A DNA stretch of 64,000 nucleotides from Pseudomonas sp. Teo4 (GCF_034387475.1 NZ_JAXCIL010000001.1:1240001-1304000); one strand, 5' to 3'; positions 32,220 to 41,550 are shown, numbered from the stretch's first letter. The notes: generated from the sequence alone by a model not told the origin. Program-made: numbers and translations.

Positions 32220-34055
32220 TCAGTCGGGCGCGACGTTGCACCGGTTGCGCCCGAGCCGTTTGGCTTCGTACATGGCCTTGTCCGCCCGCGCCAGCACCTC
32301 TTCGGGGGTGTGACTGGCGCCCCCGGCACCGCGCACGTAAATGCCGATACTGGCGCCGATGGTCACCTGCGTGTCGCCGAAGCGGAACGGGTTGGCCAGG
32401 GTATCGCACAGCTTGCGTCCGATATCCCGGGCCGCGGCCTGGTTGGCCACTGAAAGGGCAATGACGATGAACTCGTCTCCGGCCAGGCGGGCCACCACAT
32501 CGTTGGCCCGCATCACCGCCAGCATTCGGCTGGAGGCCGCCTGCAGCAGCAGGTCGCCGGTTTCGTGGCCGCATTCGTCGTTGACCTTCTTGAAGCCGTC
32601 CAGGTCGATGAAGTACAGCGCGAAGGCGATCTGTTGGCGCAGCGCGTAGGCCAGCTCGTGATGTAGCACCGCACGGTTGGGCAACCCGGTCAGCGGGTCG
32701 AGGGTCGCCTGGTCGAGCAACGACTTCTCGCGTTTCTTGCGCTCGGTCACGTCCAGCGACATCACGAAAAAGCCTTCGACCTTGCCCTGGCGTACGTCAG
32801 GCACGTAGCTGGTGTGCCAGACACGTGGATCGGCGGGGTTGTAGCGCACATCGTCAGCCTCCACGCGCTCGCCGGCCAGCGCCTTTTGGAAGAACGGCAG
32901 CAAGTGTTCGTACACATGCGTGGGCAGCACTTCGTCGACCTTGCGACCTTTCAGGTGGACCGGGTCCAGGTCAAAGATCTCCTTGTACAAGGCGTTGTTG
33001 AAACGGTACCTGAGCGCCGTGTCGATGTGTGCGATCAATACCGGCAGGTTGTCGGCAATGGCCTGCAGCGTGGTCTGGCTGCGTTGCAGGTCTTCGGTGC
33101 GCTGGGCCACCTGCTGCTCCAGCGAGGCCTGGTATTGCTGCAGGCGCAACTGGCTGCGGCGTACTTCGGTGATGTCGCGCACCGAGGCTACCAGCTGCGT
33201 GGGCGAGCCGTGTTCGTCGTGCAGGGCCGACATGCTCAGTTCCACCCACACCACGCCGCGTGCGTGACTTTGCAGGCGCAGGGTCTGCATGGCGCTGTCC
33301 TGCTCGCCGCTGAGCAGTGGCTGGGCGAGGGCGGTGTAAAGGTCGCGATCCTCGGGATGAACCTGCTGCAGCAAGGTGACCAGCACCAACGCCTCGGGCG
33401 GTTGGCCCATCAGCTGGCAAAATTCCCGGTTGGGTTCGTAGATACGGCCATCCAGGCTGAGAATGGCCTTGCTCGAAGGGCCTTCTTGAAACACCGTGCG
33501 AAAGCGTTCGGCCGAGGAAGTCAGGGCACTGCGTTCGGCCTCTTCGACAATGCGGGCGTCGATAGCCAGGCTGCGATGCAGCAGCTCGCGCTCGACGATC
33601 CGGGCCAGGTCGCGCAGGTGTGCCAGGTCTGCCTCGCTGAGTTGGCGTGGCCGGGTGTCCAGGGCGCAAAGGGTGCCGATGGTCAGGCCGCCGGCAAAGC
33701 GCAAGGGCACGCCGGCGTAGAAACGGATGAACGGGGCACCCACCACTAAAGGGTTATCGGCGAAGCGGGGGTCGGCTTTGGCGTCGGCGATCACCAAGGT
33801 GTCGTCGGCGTGTAGGGCATGGGCGCAGAACGCCACGTCGCGGGAGGTCTGCTGGGCGTCCAGGCCATGGCGCGACTTGAACCACTGGCGGTTCATGTCC
33901 ACCAGTGAAACCAGGGCCATGGGCACGTCAAGCAGGCTGCCGACCAGGCGGGTGATGCGGTCGAAGTTTTCCTCGGCCGGTGTGTCGAGGATGTTCAGGC
34001 TGTCCAGAAAGCACAGCCGAGCGGCTTCGTTCAGGGGTGGTGGGGCGATTTGCAT
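32220..34055 (-). CDS. Diguanylate cyclase with GAF and PAS sensor domains
   Basis: 611 aa. GAF domain (~25-165, starting LNILDTPAEENFDRITRLVGSLLDVPMALVSLVD), two PAS/PAC domains (~195-310 and ~325-440), a short coiled coil (QASLEQQVAQRTEDLQ), and a GGDEF domain (~450-611) with active motif AGDEF. The inhibitory RxxD site (RAND) lies five residues before it. Cytoplasmic, no membrane segment; a GAF/PAS input suggests sensing of a small molecule or redox state. It makes cyclic-di-GMP and thereby favours biofilm formation. No EAL domain. Start MQIAPPP follows the usual length for this GAF-PAS-PAS-GGDEF type. Confidence 0.93.
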   Translation of the reverse strand: MQIAPPPLNEAARLCFLDSLNILDTPAEENFDRITRLVGSLLDVPMALVSLVDMNRQWFKSRHGLDAQQTSRDVAFCAHALHADDTLVIADAKADPRFADNPLVVGAPFIRFYAGVPLRFAGGLTIGTLCALDTRPRQLSEADLAHLRDLARIVERELLHRSLAIDARIVEEAERSALTSSAERFRTVFQEGPSSKAILSLDGRIYEPNREFCQLMGQPPEALVLVTLLQQVHPEDRDLYTALAQPLLSGEQDSAMQTLRLQSHARGVVWVELSMSALHDEHGSPTQLVASVRDITEVRRSQLRLQQYQASLEQQVAQRTEDLQRSQTTLQAIADNLPVLIAHIDTALRYRFNNALYKEIFDLDPVHLKGRKVDEVLPTHVYEHLLPFFQKALAGERVEADDVRYNPADPRVWHTSYVPDVRQGKVEGFFVMSLDVTERKKREKSLLDQATLDPLTGLPNRAVLHHELAYALRQQIAFALYFIDLDGFKKVNDECGHETGDLLLQAASSRMLAVMRANDVVARLAGDEFIVIALSVANQAAARDIGRKLCDTLANPFRFGDTQVTIGASIGIYVRGAGGASHTPEEVLARADKAMYEAKRLGRNRCNVAPD

Positions 34056-34319
34056 GGTGGGTCTCGCTTCCGGGCTGCGATGTCCTGATGCCAACCTTAG
34101 CGGGACGCTGTGGAAGCGCAAGCCGTCCGTTGGATCGGATCTAAACGGTTATATCCTTGTAATTAACGGGTCTTGCCGTTCGGCCCTGTGCTGCTTGCCG
34201 CGCCGCGATTGTGGCGTTTAGCTGATGAGTGGCCCTCAGTCGGCCTGAATCCTTCCTGACCCAAGGCGCGTCGACCGCCCCAAGTCGTTCGGTCGAGCGC
34301 CACACAGTAGGCGCAGACC

Positions 34320-35132
34320 ATGAGCACATCTCTGGATTTCAATGCGTTGAAGACCCGCCAGCAGGCCGCCTGGGCCAGCGGCGATTATGCGGTGATCGGC
34401 ACCACCTTGCAGATTGTCGGCGAGCGCCTGGCCGAGGCCTGCGACCTGCGCTGGGACGAGCAGGTGCTGGATGTCGCGGCCGGCAACGGCAATGCCACCC
34501 TGGCCGCTGCGAGGCGAGGCTGCAAGGTGACCTCCACCGATTATGTACCCGCGCTGCTAAAACGCGGCGAAGAGCGCGCCCGCGCAGAGCACCTGAGTGT
34601 CGAGTTCCAGGTGGCGGATGCCGAGGACTTGCCGTTTCGTGATGGCGCTTTCGATGCCGTGATCTCGACCTTTGGCGTGATGTTCACACCAAACCAGGCA
34701 CAAGCAGCCCGCGAGCTGGCCAGGGTATGCCGCTCTGGCGGACGGATCGGCCTGGCCAACTGGACGCCGCAAGGCTTCATCGGGCAGATGTTCAAGACCC
34801 TCGGGCGGCATGTGCCGCCACCCGCCGGAGCACTGCCACCATCGCGCTGGGGGGATGAAGCACAATTACGGGAGATGTTCAGCGGTGAAATCGGCTCGAT
34901 GGACATCAGCCATGAACACTTCAACTTCCGTTATCGCTCGGCCTCGCATTTCATCGATGTGTTCCGTACGTGGTACGGCCCAGTACACAAAGCCTTTGCT
35001 TCGCTGGAGCAAGACGGGGCACGGGCGCTGGAGGAAGACCTGACGCAGTTGCTGAATGAAAGCAACATTGGCGGCGCCTCGTCATTGGTGGTGCCCAGTG
35101 AGTACCTGGAGGTCGTGATTGTAAGGCGATGA
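34320..35132 (+). CDS. Class I SAM-dependent methyltransferase
   Basis: 270 aa, UbiE/Methyltransf_11 type. Motif I VLDVAAGNGNATLAAA (about 46-62) binds S-adenosylmethionine; VTSTDYVPALLKRGEERA and VADAEDLPFRDGAFDAVISTFGVMF follow in order, and GGRIGLANWTPQGF closes the core. The substrate is not predictable; many such proteins act on small molecules. It is divergent from the diguanylate cyclase with a 264 bp gap containing no other gene. Confidence 0.88.
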   Translation: MSTSLDFNALKTRQQAAWASGDYAVIGTTLQIVGERLAEACDLRWDEQVLDVAAGNGNATLAAARRGCKVTSTDYVPALLKRGEERARAEHLSVEFQVADAEDLPFRDGAFDAVISTFGVMFTPNQAQAARELARVCRSGGRIGLANWTPQGFIGQMFKTLGRHVPPPAGALPPSRWGDEAQLREMFSGEIGSMDISHEHFNFRYRSASHFIDVFRTWYGPVHKAFASLEQDGARALEEDLTQLLNESNIGGASSLVVPSEYLEVVIVRR

Positions 35133-35193
35133 GCACGCAGGTTTGGTACGGGTTAGGATAGCCCCAGGTTCTGCTCAGGCTCAGGGACGGAAA

Positions 35194-36015
35194 ATGAAGT
35201 GGTTGCAAGGATTGAAGGGTTTCTTCAGGCGCGGGAAGGGCATGGACGCCCACCCCGATTTACCAGCCGTACCCGTCGCGCAAGCGGTCGATATCGATGC
35301 CGTGCTGGCTTACCTGCCGAGGTTGTATCCCGATGGCGTAGCGATCAGCACCTACGTAGTGCTTGAAAACGCCCATTACCCCACTTACCACGCCGTGGTT
35401 TCGGACTTCTACGACCTGCTGAGGATGCCTTGCTGGATGGAGGTCGACTACCTGGCGAAGGGCGCTGGGCACATGCTGGAAACACCATCGCTTACCGCAC
35501 AGGCAGATCTGGCGGGCCTGCGCGCCATGTTCACATACTGTTTGAGGGGGGAGCGCTTCTGCGACGGGCATTGGGCCAGCATGATCGAGAAAGGCTATGT
35601 GATGAACCTGTTGCACAGGCTGAAAGTTGTGCGTGAGCAGATGTACCCCGATCAGCCCATCAGTGAAATCGACTTGATCTCTCGCTCGGCGGACGGGCGC
35701 TACCGCGTCGAGGTGGTGGTTTGGGAGGCCGGGCCTTCGCAATGGGTGCACTCGCCACGGGTAGTCGATACCTTGGCGGGGAGCTGCGTGTTTCGTTTCG
35801 AGGACGCGCGTTGGTCTGCCGAACAGGCCTCGTGGTTGAGCCCGACGCGGGTTCGCCTTCAACTGCGCAAGTACCCAGGGCAACCGTTGGCCGAAGGCCT
35901 GTGGGTGGACATCGAGTGTGGGCAGCAGGTAGCACACTGGGGAGAAGGAGGCGAGGTTGGGCTGGCAGACCTGGAGAGCATGCTGGACCGTATGCTGGAA
36001 AAGCTCGGCGAATAG
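35194..36015 (+). CDS. DUF6508 domain-containing protein
   Basis: 273 aa. The central region (residues ~40-160) has the DUF6508 pattern: VLAYLPRLYPDG, then PTYHAVVSDFYDLL and LRAMFTYCLRGERFCDGHWASMIEKGYVMNLLHRL. Family function is unknown. The C-terminal ~110 residues (SEIDLISRSADGRYRVEVVVWEAGP ... RVRLQLRKYPGQPLAEGLWVDIECG) are a separate beta-rich part not typical of the short family members. A ribosome site AGGGACGG precedes the ATG. No operon partner. Confidence 0.75.
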   Translation: MKWLQGLKGFFRRGKGMDAHPDLPAVPVAQAVDIDAVLAYLPRLYPDGVAISTYVVLENAHYPTYHAVVSDFYDLLRMPCWMEVDYLAKGAGHMLETPSLTAQADLAGLRAMFTYCLRGERFCDGHWASMIEKGYVMNLLHRLKVVREQMYPDQPISEIDLISRSADGRYRVEVVVWEAGPSQWVHSPRVVDTLAGSCVFRFEDARWSAEQASWLSPTRVRLQLRKYPGQPLAEGLWVDIECGQQVAHWGEGGEVGLADLESMLDRMLEKLGE

Positions 36016-36071
36016 TACGCCGGCTTACCAGGGGTTGTACGTCCAATGCTCAGGCGCTTCATGAAGAGCGC

Positions 36072-36371
36072 CTAACGCTTGCACTCGGCCGCGACCACCT
36101 GGCAGGTAGCAGGCGTCCCACCCGACCTGCCAGCGTAGCGTATGCAGTTGTTGAGCGACTTTTGCCGGGCGATGCTCAGGGTATTGCCCCAGGCAAGGCC
36201 GCCTTCGCCTTGGCTTGGCAGCGCCTTGGCATAGCATTTCGAGCCTGTTGCGGCGGCGGTGTAGCGCGTCTGTTTGGATTTGCTCGAACACCCGGCGGTC
36301 AAGGCCAGGCTGATGGCGATCAGAGCACTCGCAAACAGGCAGGTGCAGTGTCGTAGAGGGTGTGCACGCAT
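36072..36371 (-). CDS. Small hypothetical lipoprotein
   Basis: 99 aa. The N-terminus is a lipoprotein signal with lipobox LTAGC (Cys at residue 28). The mature part is short and has four cysteines (C46, C76, C90, C97 by my count), consistent with disulfide bonds in the periplasm. No family recognised. It is convergent with the DUF6508 gene. Confidence 0.7.
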   Translation of the reverse strand: MRAHPLRHCTCLFASALIAISLALTAGCSSKSKQTRYTAAATGSKCYAKALPSQGEGGLAWGNTLSIARQKSLNNCIRYAGRSGGTPATCQVVAAECKR

Positions 36372-36535
36372 GTCATTCCCCAAGCTCGGTGACGGTTGCT
36401 GTCCGGTTGGTAAATGCGCGTCAGGATATTTCATTACGGCCAGGTGGTGAACTATCCCGCGAACCCTCTTTCCTGGGGGTATAGGAAATGTAGTCGAGTG
36501 ATGCTGGGGGCGCCTTCCCGAAGCTTGCAGGTTCC

Positions 36536-36623
36536 CTGTGGGAGCGGGTTTACCCGCGAAGCATGCGACACAGTGCATGGCACCGGCTAAGCCGGTGTTC
36601 GCGGGTAAACCCGCTCCCACAGG
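36536..36623. repeat. Inverted REP pair (CGGGTTTACCCG type)
   Basis: CTGTGGGAGCGGGTTTACCCGCGAA and its inverse flank a ~40 bp centre with a CACCGGCTAAGCCGGTG hairpin. It is nearly identical to the pair at 44851-44936. Confidence 0.87.
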
Positions 36624-36634
36624 TGGCTAAAGGA

Positions 36635-38755
36635 TCAGAAACGGTAGTTCAGGCTGGCTTCCAGAGTGCGCGGGGCACCTGGGGTGATCAGGTCGACCGA
36701 ACCGTGCGCAGAGGCATAGTAGTCGCGGTCGAACACGTTTTTCAGGCGCAGGGCCATGTCCCATTGCGGCACGCTGTACAACAGCGCCGCATCGAAGGTG
36801 GTGTAGCCAGGCATCACCACCTTGTTGTCGAGTGCGGTGTAGCGCTCATCCACGTAGTTGGCGCCCGCGGCCACGCGCCATTGCGGGGTCAGGGTGCGTA
36901 CCAGCCAGACGTTGGCGCTGTTGCGTGGGGTGAGTGTTGGCGTCTGGCCTTCGTTGGCTACGCCGTTGGTCTTGCTGTTGGACTTGGTGATCTCGGCGTC
37001 CAGGTAGGCATAGCCCGCATATACCTGCCACTTGTCCGTCAACTGGCCGCTGACGGTGGCCTCGAAGCCATCGGTGCGCTGTTCGCCAGCCAGTACGGTG
37101 AGGTTGGGGTTGGCCGGGTCGGCCGTCTTCATGTTGGTGCGTTCGAGACGGAAGATCGCCGCTGTAACCGAGAGGCGGTTGTCCAGCAGGTCCCACTTGG
37201 CGCCCAGCTCGTAGTTGGTGGTCTCTTCCGGTTCCAGGTGCTGGTTGCTTGGGCTCACCGCGAACACTTCGCCCGAGGGCTGGTAGCTGCGACTTACCGA
37301 CACGTAGTAGGACTGGATCGCGTCAGGCTGGTACACCAGGCCGGCGCGGGGGCTCCAGGTCTTGTCGGTGCGGTCGAGGTCGACGTTCTGGCTGCGATCG
37401 TCGTCGTATTCCTGGCCGAAGATGTCGTAACGCACACCAACCAGGGCTTTCCAGTGCTCGCTCAGCTCGACCAGGTCCTGCACGTAGAGGCCGGTGGTCT
37501 GCTGGTAGTTGGTGCCCTTGGATGACAGGTTGGCGGCATGTTCCGGCACCGGTACCAGGCCGTCGCGGTACACCGGTACCTGGGCCACGTTGTTCTGGCT
37601 GAAGACCCGCTGATGCTTGTCCTGCATGCCCACTTCAACGCCGTACAGCAAGTTGTGCTGCATGCCGAGCAGCTGTGCTTGCTGCTTGAGTTCGGTCTGG
37701 TTGAACACGCCGTACTCGTCACGCGCCACGTTGCCGCGGTTGAGCTTGACCAGCAACTCGCCATTGGGCGCCGTCACGAAGCGGGTCGGGCTGCTGTCGG
37801 CCAGGGTGTTGTTGCGGTCCAGGTCGTAGCGGTAGTAGCGGCTGGTGTTGGTCAGGGTGAAGTCGTCGTTGATGCGGTAGTCGAGGCTGGCGGTGAACGA
37901 GAACACCTCGCTGCGGGCGTAGTCCTGGTCGGCATCGCCAGAGCCGAAGCGCTTGTCGCGGTCGACGTCCACCGGACGGTTGCCCAGGGCAGGGATGCCG
38001 AAGTCGATCAGGCGCTTGTCGTACAGGTAGGTGGCGCCCAGGTTCAGTTCCAGGTCGTCGGACAGCCTGAAATAGGCCGAAGGGGCGATGGCCTTGCGGT
38101 CGATGTAGCCGTCGTCGCGGAAGGTGTCGCTGTCTTCGAAGGCGCCGGTGACGCGGTAAGCCTGGTTGCTTTGCGGGTCGGCGAAGCCAGTGTCGAACTG
38201 GGTGCGGCGCTTGCCTTCGCTGTCGAAGGTGACGCCGACCTCGCGCTTGGGCGCAAAGCCAGGCTTTTTGCTGATGCTGTTGATCAGGCCGCCCGATGAT
38301 CCACGGCCGTAGAGCACCGCGGCAGGGCCTTTGATGACCTCGACCCGTTCGATGTTGGACAGGTCGCGGAAGTACAGCGCGTCATCGCGCACGCCGTCGA
38401 TGTACATGTCGCCGATGGCGCTGAAGCCGCGGATGGTGACCTGGTCGCGCTGACCGTCGCCGTTGGACAGGCCAACGCCAGGCACGTTCTTCAGCACGTC
38501 CTCCATGGACTGTGCGCCCTGGTCCTTTATCACGCTTTCGGGAACCACGTTCACGGTCTGCGGGATGTCGCGCAGCGGTGCGTCGATCTTCAGCGCGCTC
38601 TTGCTTTCGCTGGCCTTGTAGCTTTGCTGCTCGTAGGCGCTGGTAACGGATGTTGCGGGAAGCGCGAGGGCGTCCTGGGTTTGGGCATGAACGGCAGGGG
38701 CGACCAGCAGGCCTAGCACTGACAAAGAGGCAGGAGTGGCAGACAGTTTTGCCAT
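36635..38755 (-). CDS. TonB-dependent siderophore receptor, catecholate/Fiu-like
   Basis: 706 aa outer-membrane receptor. Signal peptide (SVLGLLVAPAVHAQ), plug domain (DAPLRDIPQTVNVVPESVIKDQGAQSMEDVLKNVPGVGLSNGDGQ) with the Fiu-type RGFSAIGDMYIDGVRDDALYFRDLSNIERVEVIKGP, and beta-barrel ending in ...ASLNYRF. Similar to the TonB-dependent siderophore receptors of P. putida; a catecholate xenosiderophore is the likely ligand. A Fur-box-like sequence lies 31 bp before the start, supporting iron control. Start MAKLSAT is chosen for its signal peptide; a Met 17 codons upstream lies within the Fur region. Confidence 0.93.
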   Translation of the reverse strand: MAKLSATPASLSVLGLLVAPAVHAQTQDALALPATSVTSAYEQQSYKASESKSALKIDAPLRDIPQTVNVVPESVIKDQGAQSMEDVLKNVPGVGLSNGDGQRDQVTIRGFSAIGDMYIDGVRDDALYFRDLSNIERVEVIKGPAAVLYGRGSSGGLINSISKKPGFAPKREVGVTFDSEGKRRTQFDTGFADPQSNQAYRVTGAFEDSDTFRDDGYIDRKAIAPSAYFRLSDDLELNLGATYLYDKRLIDFGIPALGNRPVDVDRDKRFGSGDADQDYARSEVFSFTASLDYRINDDFTLTNTSRYYRYDLDRNNTLADSSPTRFVTAPNGELLVKLNRGNVARDEYGVFNQTELKQQAQLLGMQHNLLYGVEVGMQDKHQRVFSQNNVAQVPVYRDGLVPVPEHAANLSSKGTNYQQTTGLYVQDLVELSEHWKALVGVRYDIFGQEYDDDRSQNVDLDRTDKTWSPRAGLVYQPDAIQSYYVSVSRSYQPSGEVFAVSPSNQHLEPEETTNYELGAKWDLLDNRLSVTAAIFRLERTNMKTADPANPNLTVLAGEQRTDGFEATVSGQLTDKWQVYAGYAYLDAEITKSNSKTNGVANEGQTPTLTPRNSANVWLVRTLTPQWRVAAGANYVDERYTALDNKVVMPGYTTFDAALLYSVPQWDMALRLKNVFDRDYYASAHGSVDLITPGAPRTLEASLNYRF

Positions 38756-38785
38756 GACAAGCGACTCGGTTGTTGTTTTGAGGTC

Positions 38786-38804
38786 GCGAATGGTAATGGT
38801 TAAC
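38786..38804. promoter_or_regulatory. Fur-box-like site upstream of the siderophore receptor
   Basis: gcgaatggtaatggttaac matches 13 of 19 positions of the consensus GATAATGATAATCATTATC, counted by eye. It lies just upstream of the receptor start in an AT-rich region. Confidence 0.5.
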
Positions 38805-38978
38805 AAATGTAAAGCAAGTGTAAAGGTTAATCATTTGCTAATAATTTTGTAATGGGATTTCGGATCCAAAAAATCCCCCAAAGGCCAACGTTTGCGGCAG
38901 GTTGGTGCGCATTGGCTATGCTTGTCGGCGCGTTAAGATTTCTTACCCATTCGCTTCAGATCACAAGGAAGCTGGCCT

Positions 38979-39557
38979 ATGAAACCCATTAGCTCCCTCG
39001 CTCGCGCTGTTGCTCTTGCCTCGTTGTTGACGACGGTTAGCTTCACCACTCAGGCGGCAGATGTGCCGATTGGCAGCGAGGCGCTGGAAAGCCACGTCAA
39101 GACCCAGGTCCAAGCCATCGACCTGGAAAAGCGCCAAGTGACGGTAAAAGGTGCGAACGATAAAGATGTAACCTTTCAGCTGTCGGAAAAGGCCAAGTCT
39201 TTGCCTAACCTGAAAGTCGGCGACACCGTCGACATTTATGTCACCCGGGCAGTGGCCTACGTCCTCAATACCAACGTTGGCGGTGCGCCGAAGATGAGCG
39301 ATGAGTCCGGTACCATCCGCGCCACGGCGGACAATCCCAACCCGGGAGGCGAAGCGTTCCGGCAGGTCAGGGTGACTTCGCAGATCAAGAAGATCGACCT
39401 CAAGACCCATGAAGTGAGCCTGCTGCCACCGGAGGGCAAGTTGCAGGTGGTCAAGGTCGAGAACCCCGACCTTCAGGCCAGGATGAAGAACCTCAAGGTC
39501 GGCCAGACGGTCGATGCCATCTATACCGAAGTGCTGCGGGTAGAGACCTCGCGCTAG
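38979..39557 (+). CDS. Hypothetical periplasmic protein with two similar halves
   Basis: 192 aa. Signal peptide (ALASLLTTVSFTTQAA), then two related repeats: VKTQVQAIDLEKRQVTVKG ... LPNLKVGDTVDIYVTRAVAYV (residues ~37-90) and VTSQIKKIDLKTHEVSLLPPEG ... MKNLKVGQTVDAIYTEVLRVE (~128-190). Each looks like a beta-rich unit resembling periplasmic DUF-type beta-barrel proteins. Function unknown. The gene faces away from the siderophore receptor; an AAGGAAG ribosome site lies at 38967. Confidence 0.8.
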   Translation: MKPISSLARAVALASLLTTVSFTTQAADVPIGSEALESHVKTQVQAIDLEKRQVTVKGANDKDVTFQLSEKAKSLPNLKVGDTVDIYVTRAVAYVLNTNVGGAPKMSDESGTIRATADNPNPGGEAFRQVRVTSQIKKIDLKTHEVSLLPPEGKLQVVKVENPDLQARMKNLKVGQTVDAIYTEVLRVETSR

Positions 39558-39651
39558 CGATGGGCCGTGTAGCGGCTCCGTAGCAAGAACAGTAATCATT
39601 GACCCATGGCGTTATACTCGGCGCCCGTTTCACTGAATTCCGAGTAATGCA

Positions 39652-40866
39652 ATGGGTCTTTCCACAACCGCCACACCTGAACCGCGCCGCCTGGGCGCGC
39701 CCTTGATCGCCTTGGTCCTGCTGCTGGCCGGCGCCTGGTTTCTCAACCTCAATGCCGGATTCAAGCAAGTGTTGCTGTTGATCGTCGGCGCGGCCCTGGG
39801 CCTGACGCTGTATCACGCGGCCTTTGGCTTCACCTCGGCCTGGCGGGTGTTCATCAACGAGCGCCGTGGCGCCGGGCTGCGCGCCCAGATGGTCATGCTG
39901 ACCCTGGCTGTGCTGCTGTTCTTCCCGGCCCTGTCGGCTGGCAACCTGTTCGGAACCCCGGTAACCGGGCTGGTGGCACCAGCAGGGGTGTCCGTGGTGT
40001 TCGGCGCCTTCATTTTCGGCATCGGCATGCAACTGGGCGGCGGTTGCGCCTCCGGCACACTGTTCACCGTCGGCGGTGGCAACGCGCGGATGCTGGTGAC
40101 GCTGCTGTTCTTCATCATCGGCTCGGTCTCGGCGACCCACCACGCCGATTGGTGGTTCGCGCTGCCATCGTTCCCGGCCACCTCGATTGTTCAGGCCTGG
40201 GGTGTCGGGCCGGCGCTGTTGGTGAGCCTGGCGGTGTTCGGCTTGATCGCCTGGGCTACGGTGGTTCTGGAGAAGCGTCGGTACGGTGCCCTGGAAGCGC
40301 CGGTCGCTAGCGAGCATCAAGGCCTGCGCCGCTTCCTGCGTGGCCCGTGGCCGCTGTTGTGGGGTGCCATCGCCCTGGCCTTGCTGAACTACGCCACCCT
40401 GGCCTTGGCAGGCCGCCCTTGGGGTATTACCTCGGCCTTCGCCCTTTGGGGTGCCAAGACCCTGAGCGGACTGGGGGTGGACGTCGGCAGTTGGGCATTC
40501 TGGCAGATGCCGGCCAACGCCAAGGCCCTGGCGGCACCACTGTGGCAAGACATCACCACCGTCATGGACCTGGGTATCGTCCTGGGGGCCTTGCTGGCGG
40601 CAGGGCTGGCGGGCCGCTTTGCGCCAAGCCTGAAGATCCCGCTGCCGTCGCTGATCGCAGCTATCATTGGCGGCCTGCTGCTGGGGTACGGCTCTCGCCT
40701 GGCCTACGGCTGTAACATCGGCGCCTACTTCAGCGGCATCGCCTCGGGCAGCGTGCACGGTTGGTTGTGGTTGGTGGCAGCGTATGCCGGCAATCTGATC
40801 GGTGTGCGCCTGCGTCCGTTATTCTTTGCCGGTGAGCGCCGTCCTGTGGCGCTCACCGGGTGTTAA
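39652..40866 (+). CDS. YeeE/YedE-family transporter (thiosulfate uptake type)
   Basis: 404 aa, about ten membrane helices in two halves. Each half carries a glycine/cysteine signature of the family: GMQLGGGCASGTLFTVGGGNARM and GYGSRLAYGCNIGAYFSGIASGS. YeeE of other bacteria (TsuA) passes thiosulfate through a channel lined by such Cys residues. It stands upstream of an OsmC protein with only 31 bp between, suggesting linked sulfur handling. Long single-chain form of the family. Confidence 0.92.
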   Translation: MGLSTTATPEPRRLGAPLIALVLLLAGAWFLNLNAGFKQVLLLIVGAALGLTLYHAAFGFTSAWRVFINERRGAGLRAQMVMLTLAVLLFFPALSAGNLFGTPVTGLVAPAGVSVVFGAFIFGIGMQLGGGCASGTLFTVGGGNARMLVTLLFFIIGSVSATHHADWWFALPSFPATSIVQAWGVGPALLVSLAVFGLIAWATVVLEKRRYGALEAPVASEHQGLRRFLRGPWPLLWGAIALALLNYATLALAGRPWGITSAFALWGAKTLSGLGVDVGSWAFWQMPANAKALAAPLWQDITTVMDLGIVLGALLAAGLAGRFAPSLKIPLPSLIAAIIGGLLLGYGSRLAYGCNIGAYFSGIASGSVHGWLWLVAAYAGNLIGVRLRPLFFAGERRPVALTGC

Positions 40867-40897
40867 GCCCATTGATGATCTGAACAAGGAGGTTCGC

Positions 40898-41368
40898 GTG
40901 GCGCATTACACCGCACAAGTGTCCTGGGCACGTGAGGGCCAGGATTTTCTCGGCAACCATTACAGCCGCAGACACCTGTGGCGTTTCGACGGTGGCGTCG
41001 AGGTGCCGGGTTCTTCTTCTCCCCATGTGGTGCCGTTGCCGTTTTCGGACGCATCGGCAGTCGACCCTGAAGAGGCCTTCGTCGCAGCGCTTTCGAGTTG
41101 CCACATGCTGTGGTTCCTGTCGCTTGCAGCGAAGCAGCGATTCTGCGTCGAGCAGTACGTGGACGATGCTGTCGGTGTGATGGGCCGCGATGACGCAGGG
41201 CGCATGGCTATGACCGTGGTGACCCTGCGCCCTAGGGTCGAGTTCGCGGGCCAACGTCAGCCGACGGTGGAGCAGTTGGAGCGCTTGCACCACCTGGCCC
41301 ATGAGGAGTGCTTCATTGCCAACTCAGTGAAGACAGACGTGCGCTGCGAGCCGGTCTGTCCGCGCTGA
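40898..41368 (+). CDS. OsmC-family protein
   Basis: 156 aa. The two reactive cysteines are present in ALSSCHMLWFLSLA and AHEECFIANSVKTDV. OsmC proteins are thiol-dependent hydroperoxide reductases or act on sulfur species. A GTG start at 40898 is chosen because AAGGAGG (40886-40892) lies 5 bp upstream; a longer frame begins inside the YeeE gene. It follows YeeE on the same strand, and a hairpin terminator lies 24 bp after its stop. Confidence 0.9.
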   Translation: MAHYTAQVSWAREGQDFLGNHYSRRHLWRFDGGVEVPGSSSPHVVPLPFSDASAVDPEEAFVAALSSCHMLWFLSLAAKQRFCVEQYVDDAVGVMGRDDAGRMAMTVVTLRPRVEFAGQRQPTVEQLERLHHLAHEECFIANSVKTDVRCEPVCPR

Positions 41369-41391
41369 CCATCAAGAGCGGTTCAAGTCAG

Positions 41392-41422
41392 GACCACCCT
41401 TGCATCATTGGGGTGGTCTTTC
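41392..41422 (+). terminator. Rho-independent terminator after the OsmC gene
   Basis: GACCACCC and GGGTGGTC form an 8 bp stem around an 11 base loop, followed by TTTCC. Confidence 0.75.
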
Positions 41423-41550
41423 CTCGATACTGGATTACTTAATCTTTATATGTAATTGAAAAATAAGGATTTATGTATTTTCAGGCTGATCGTTTTCTTT
41501 ATCTAGGTTTGGCGTCACAAAAGCTCTGTAAATTATTGATAGTTAAGTAA

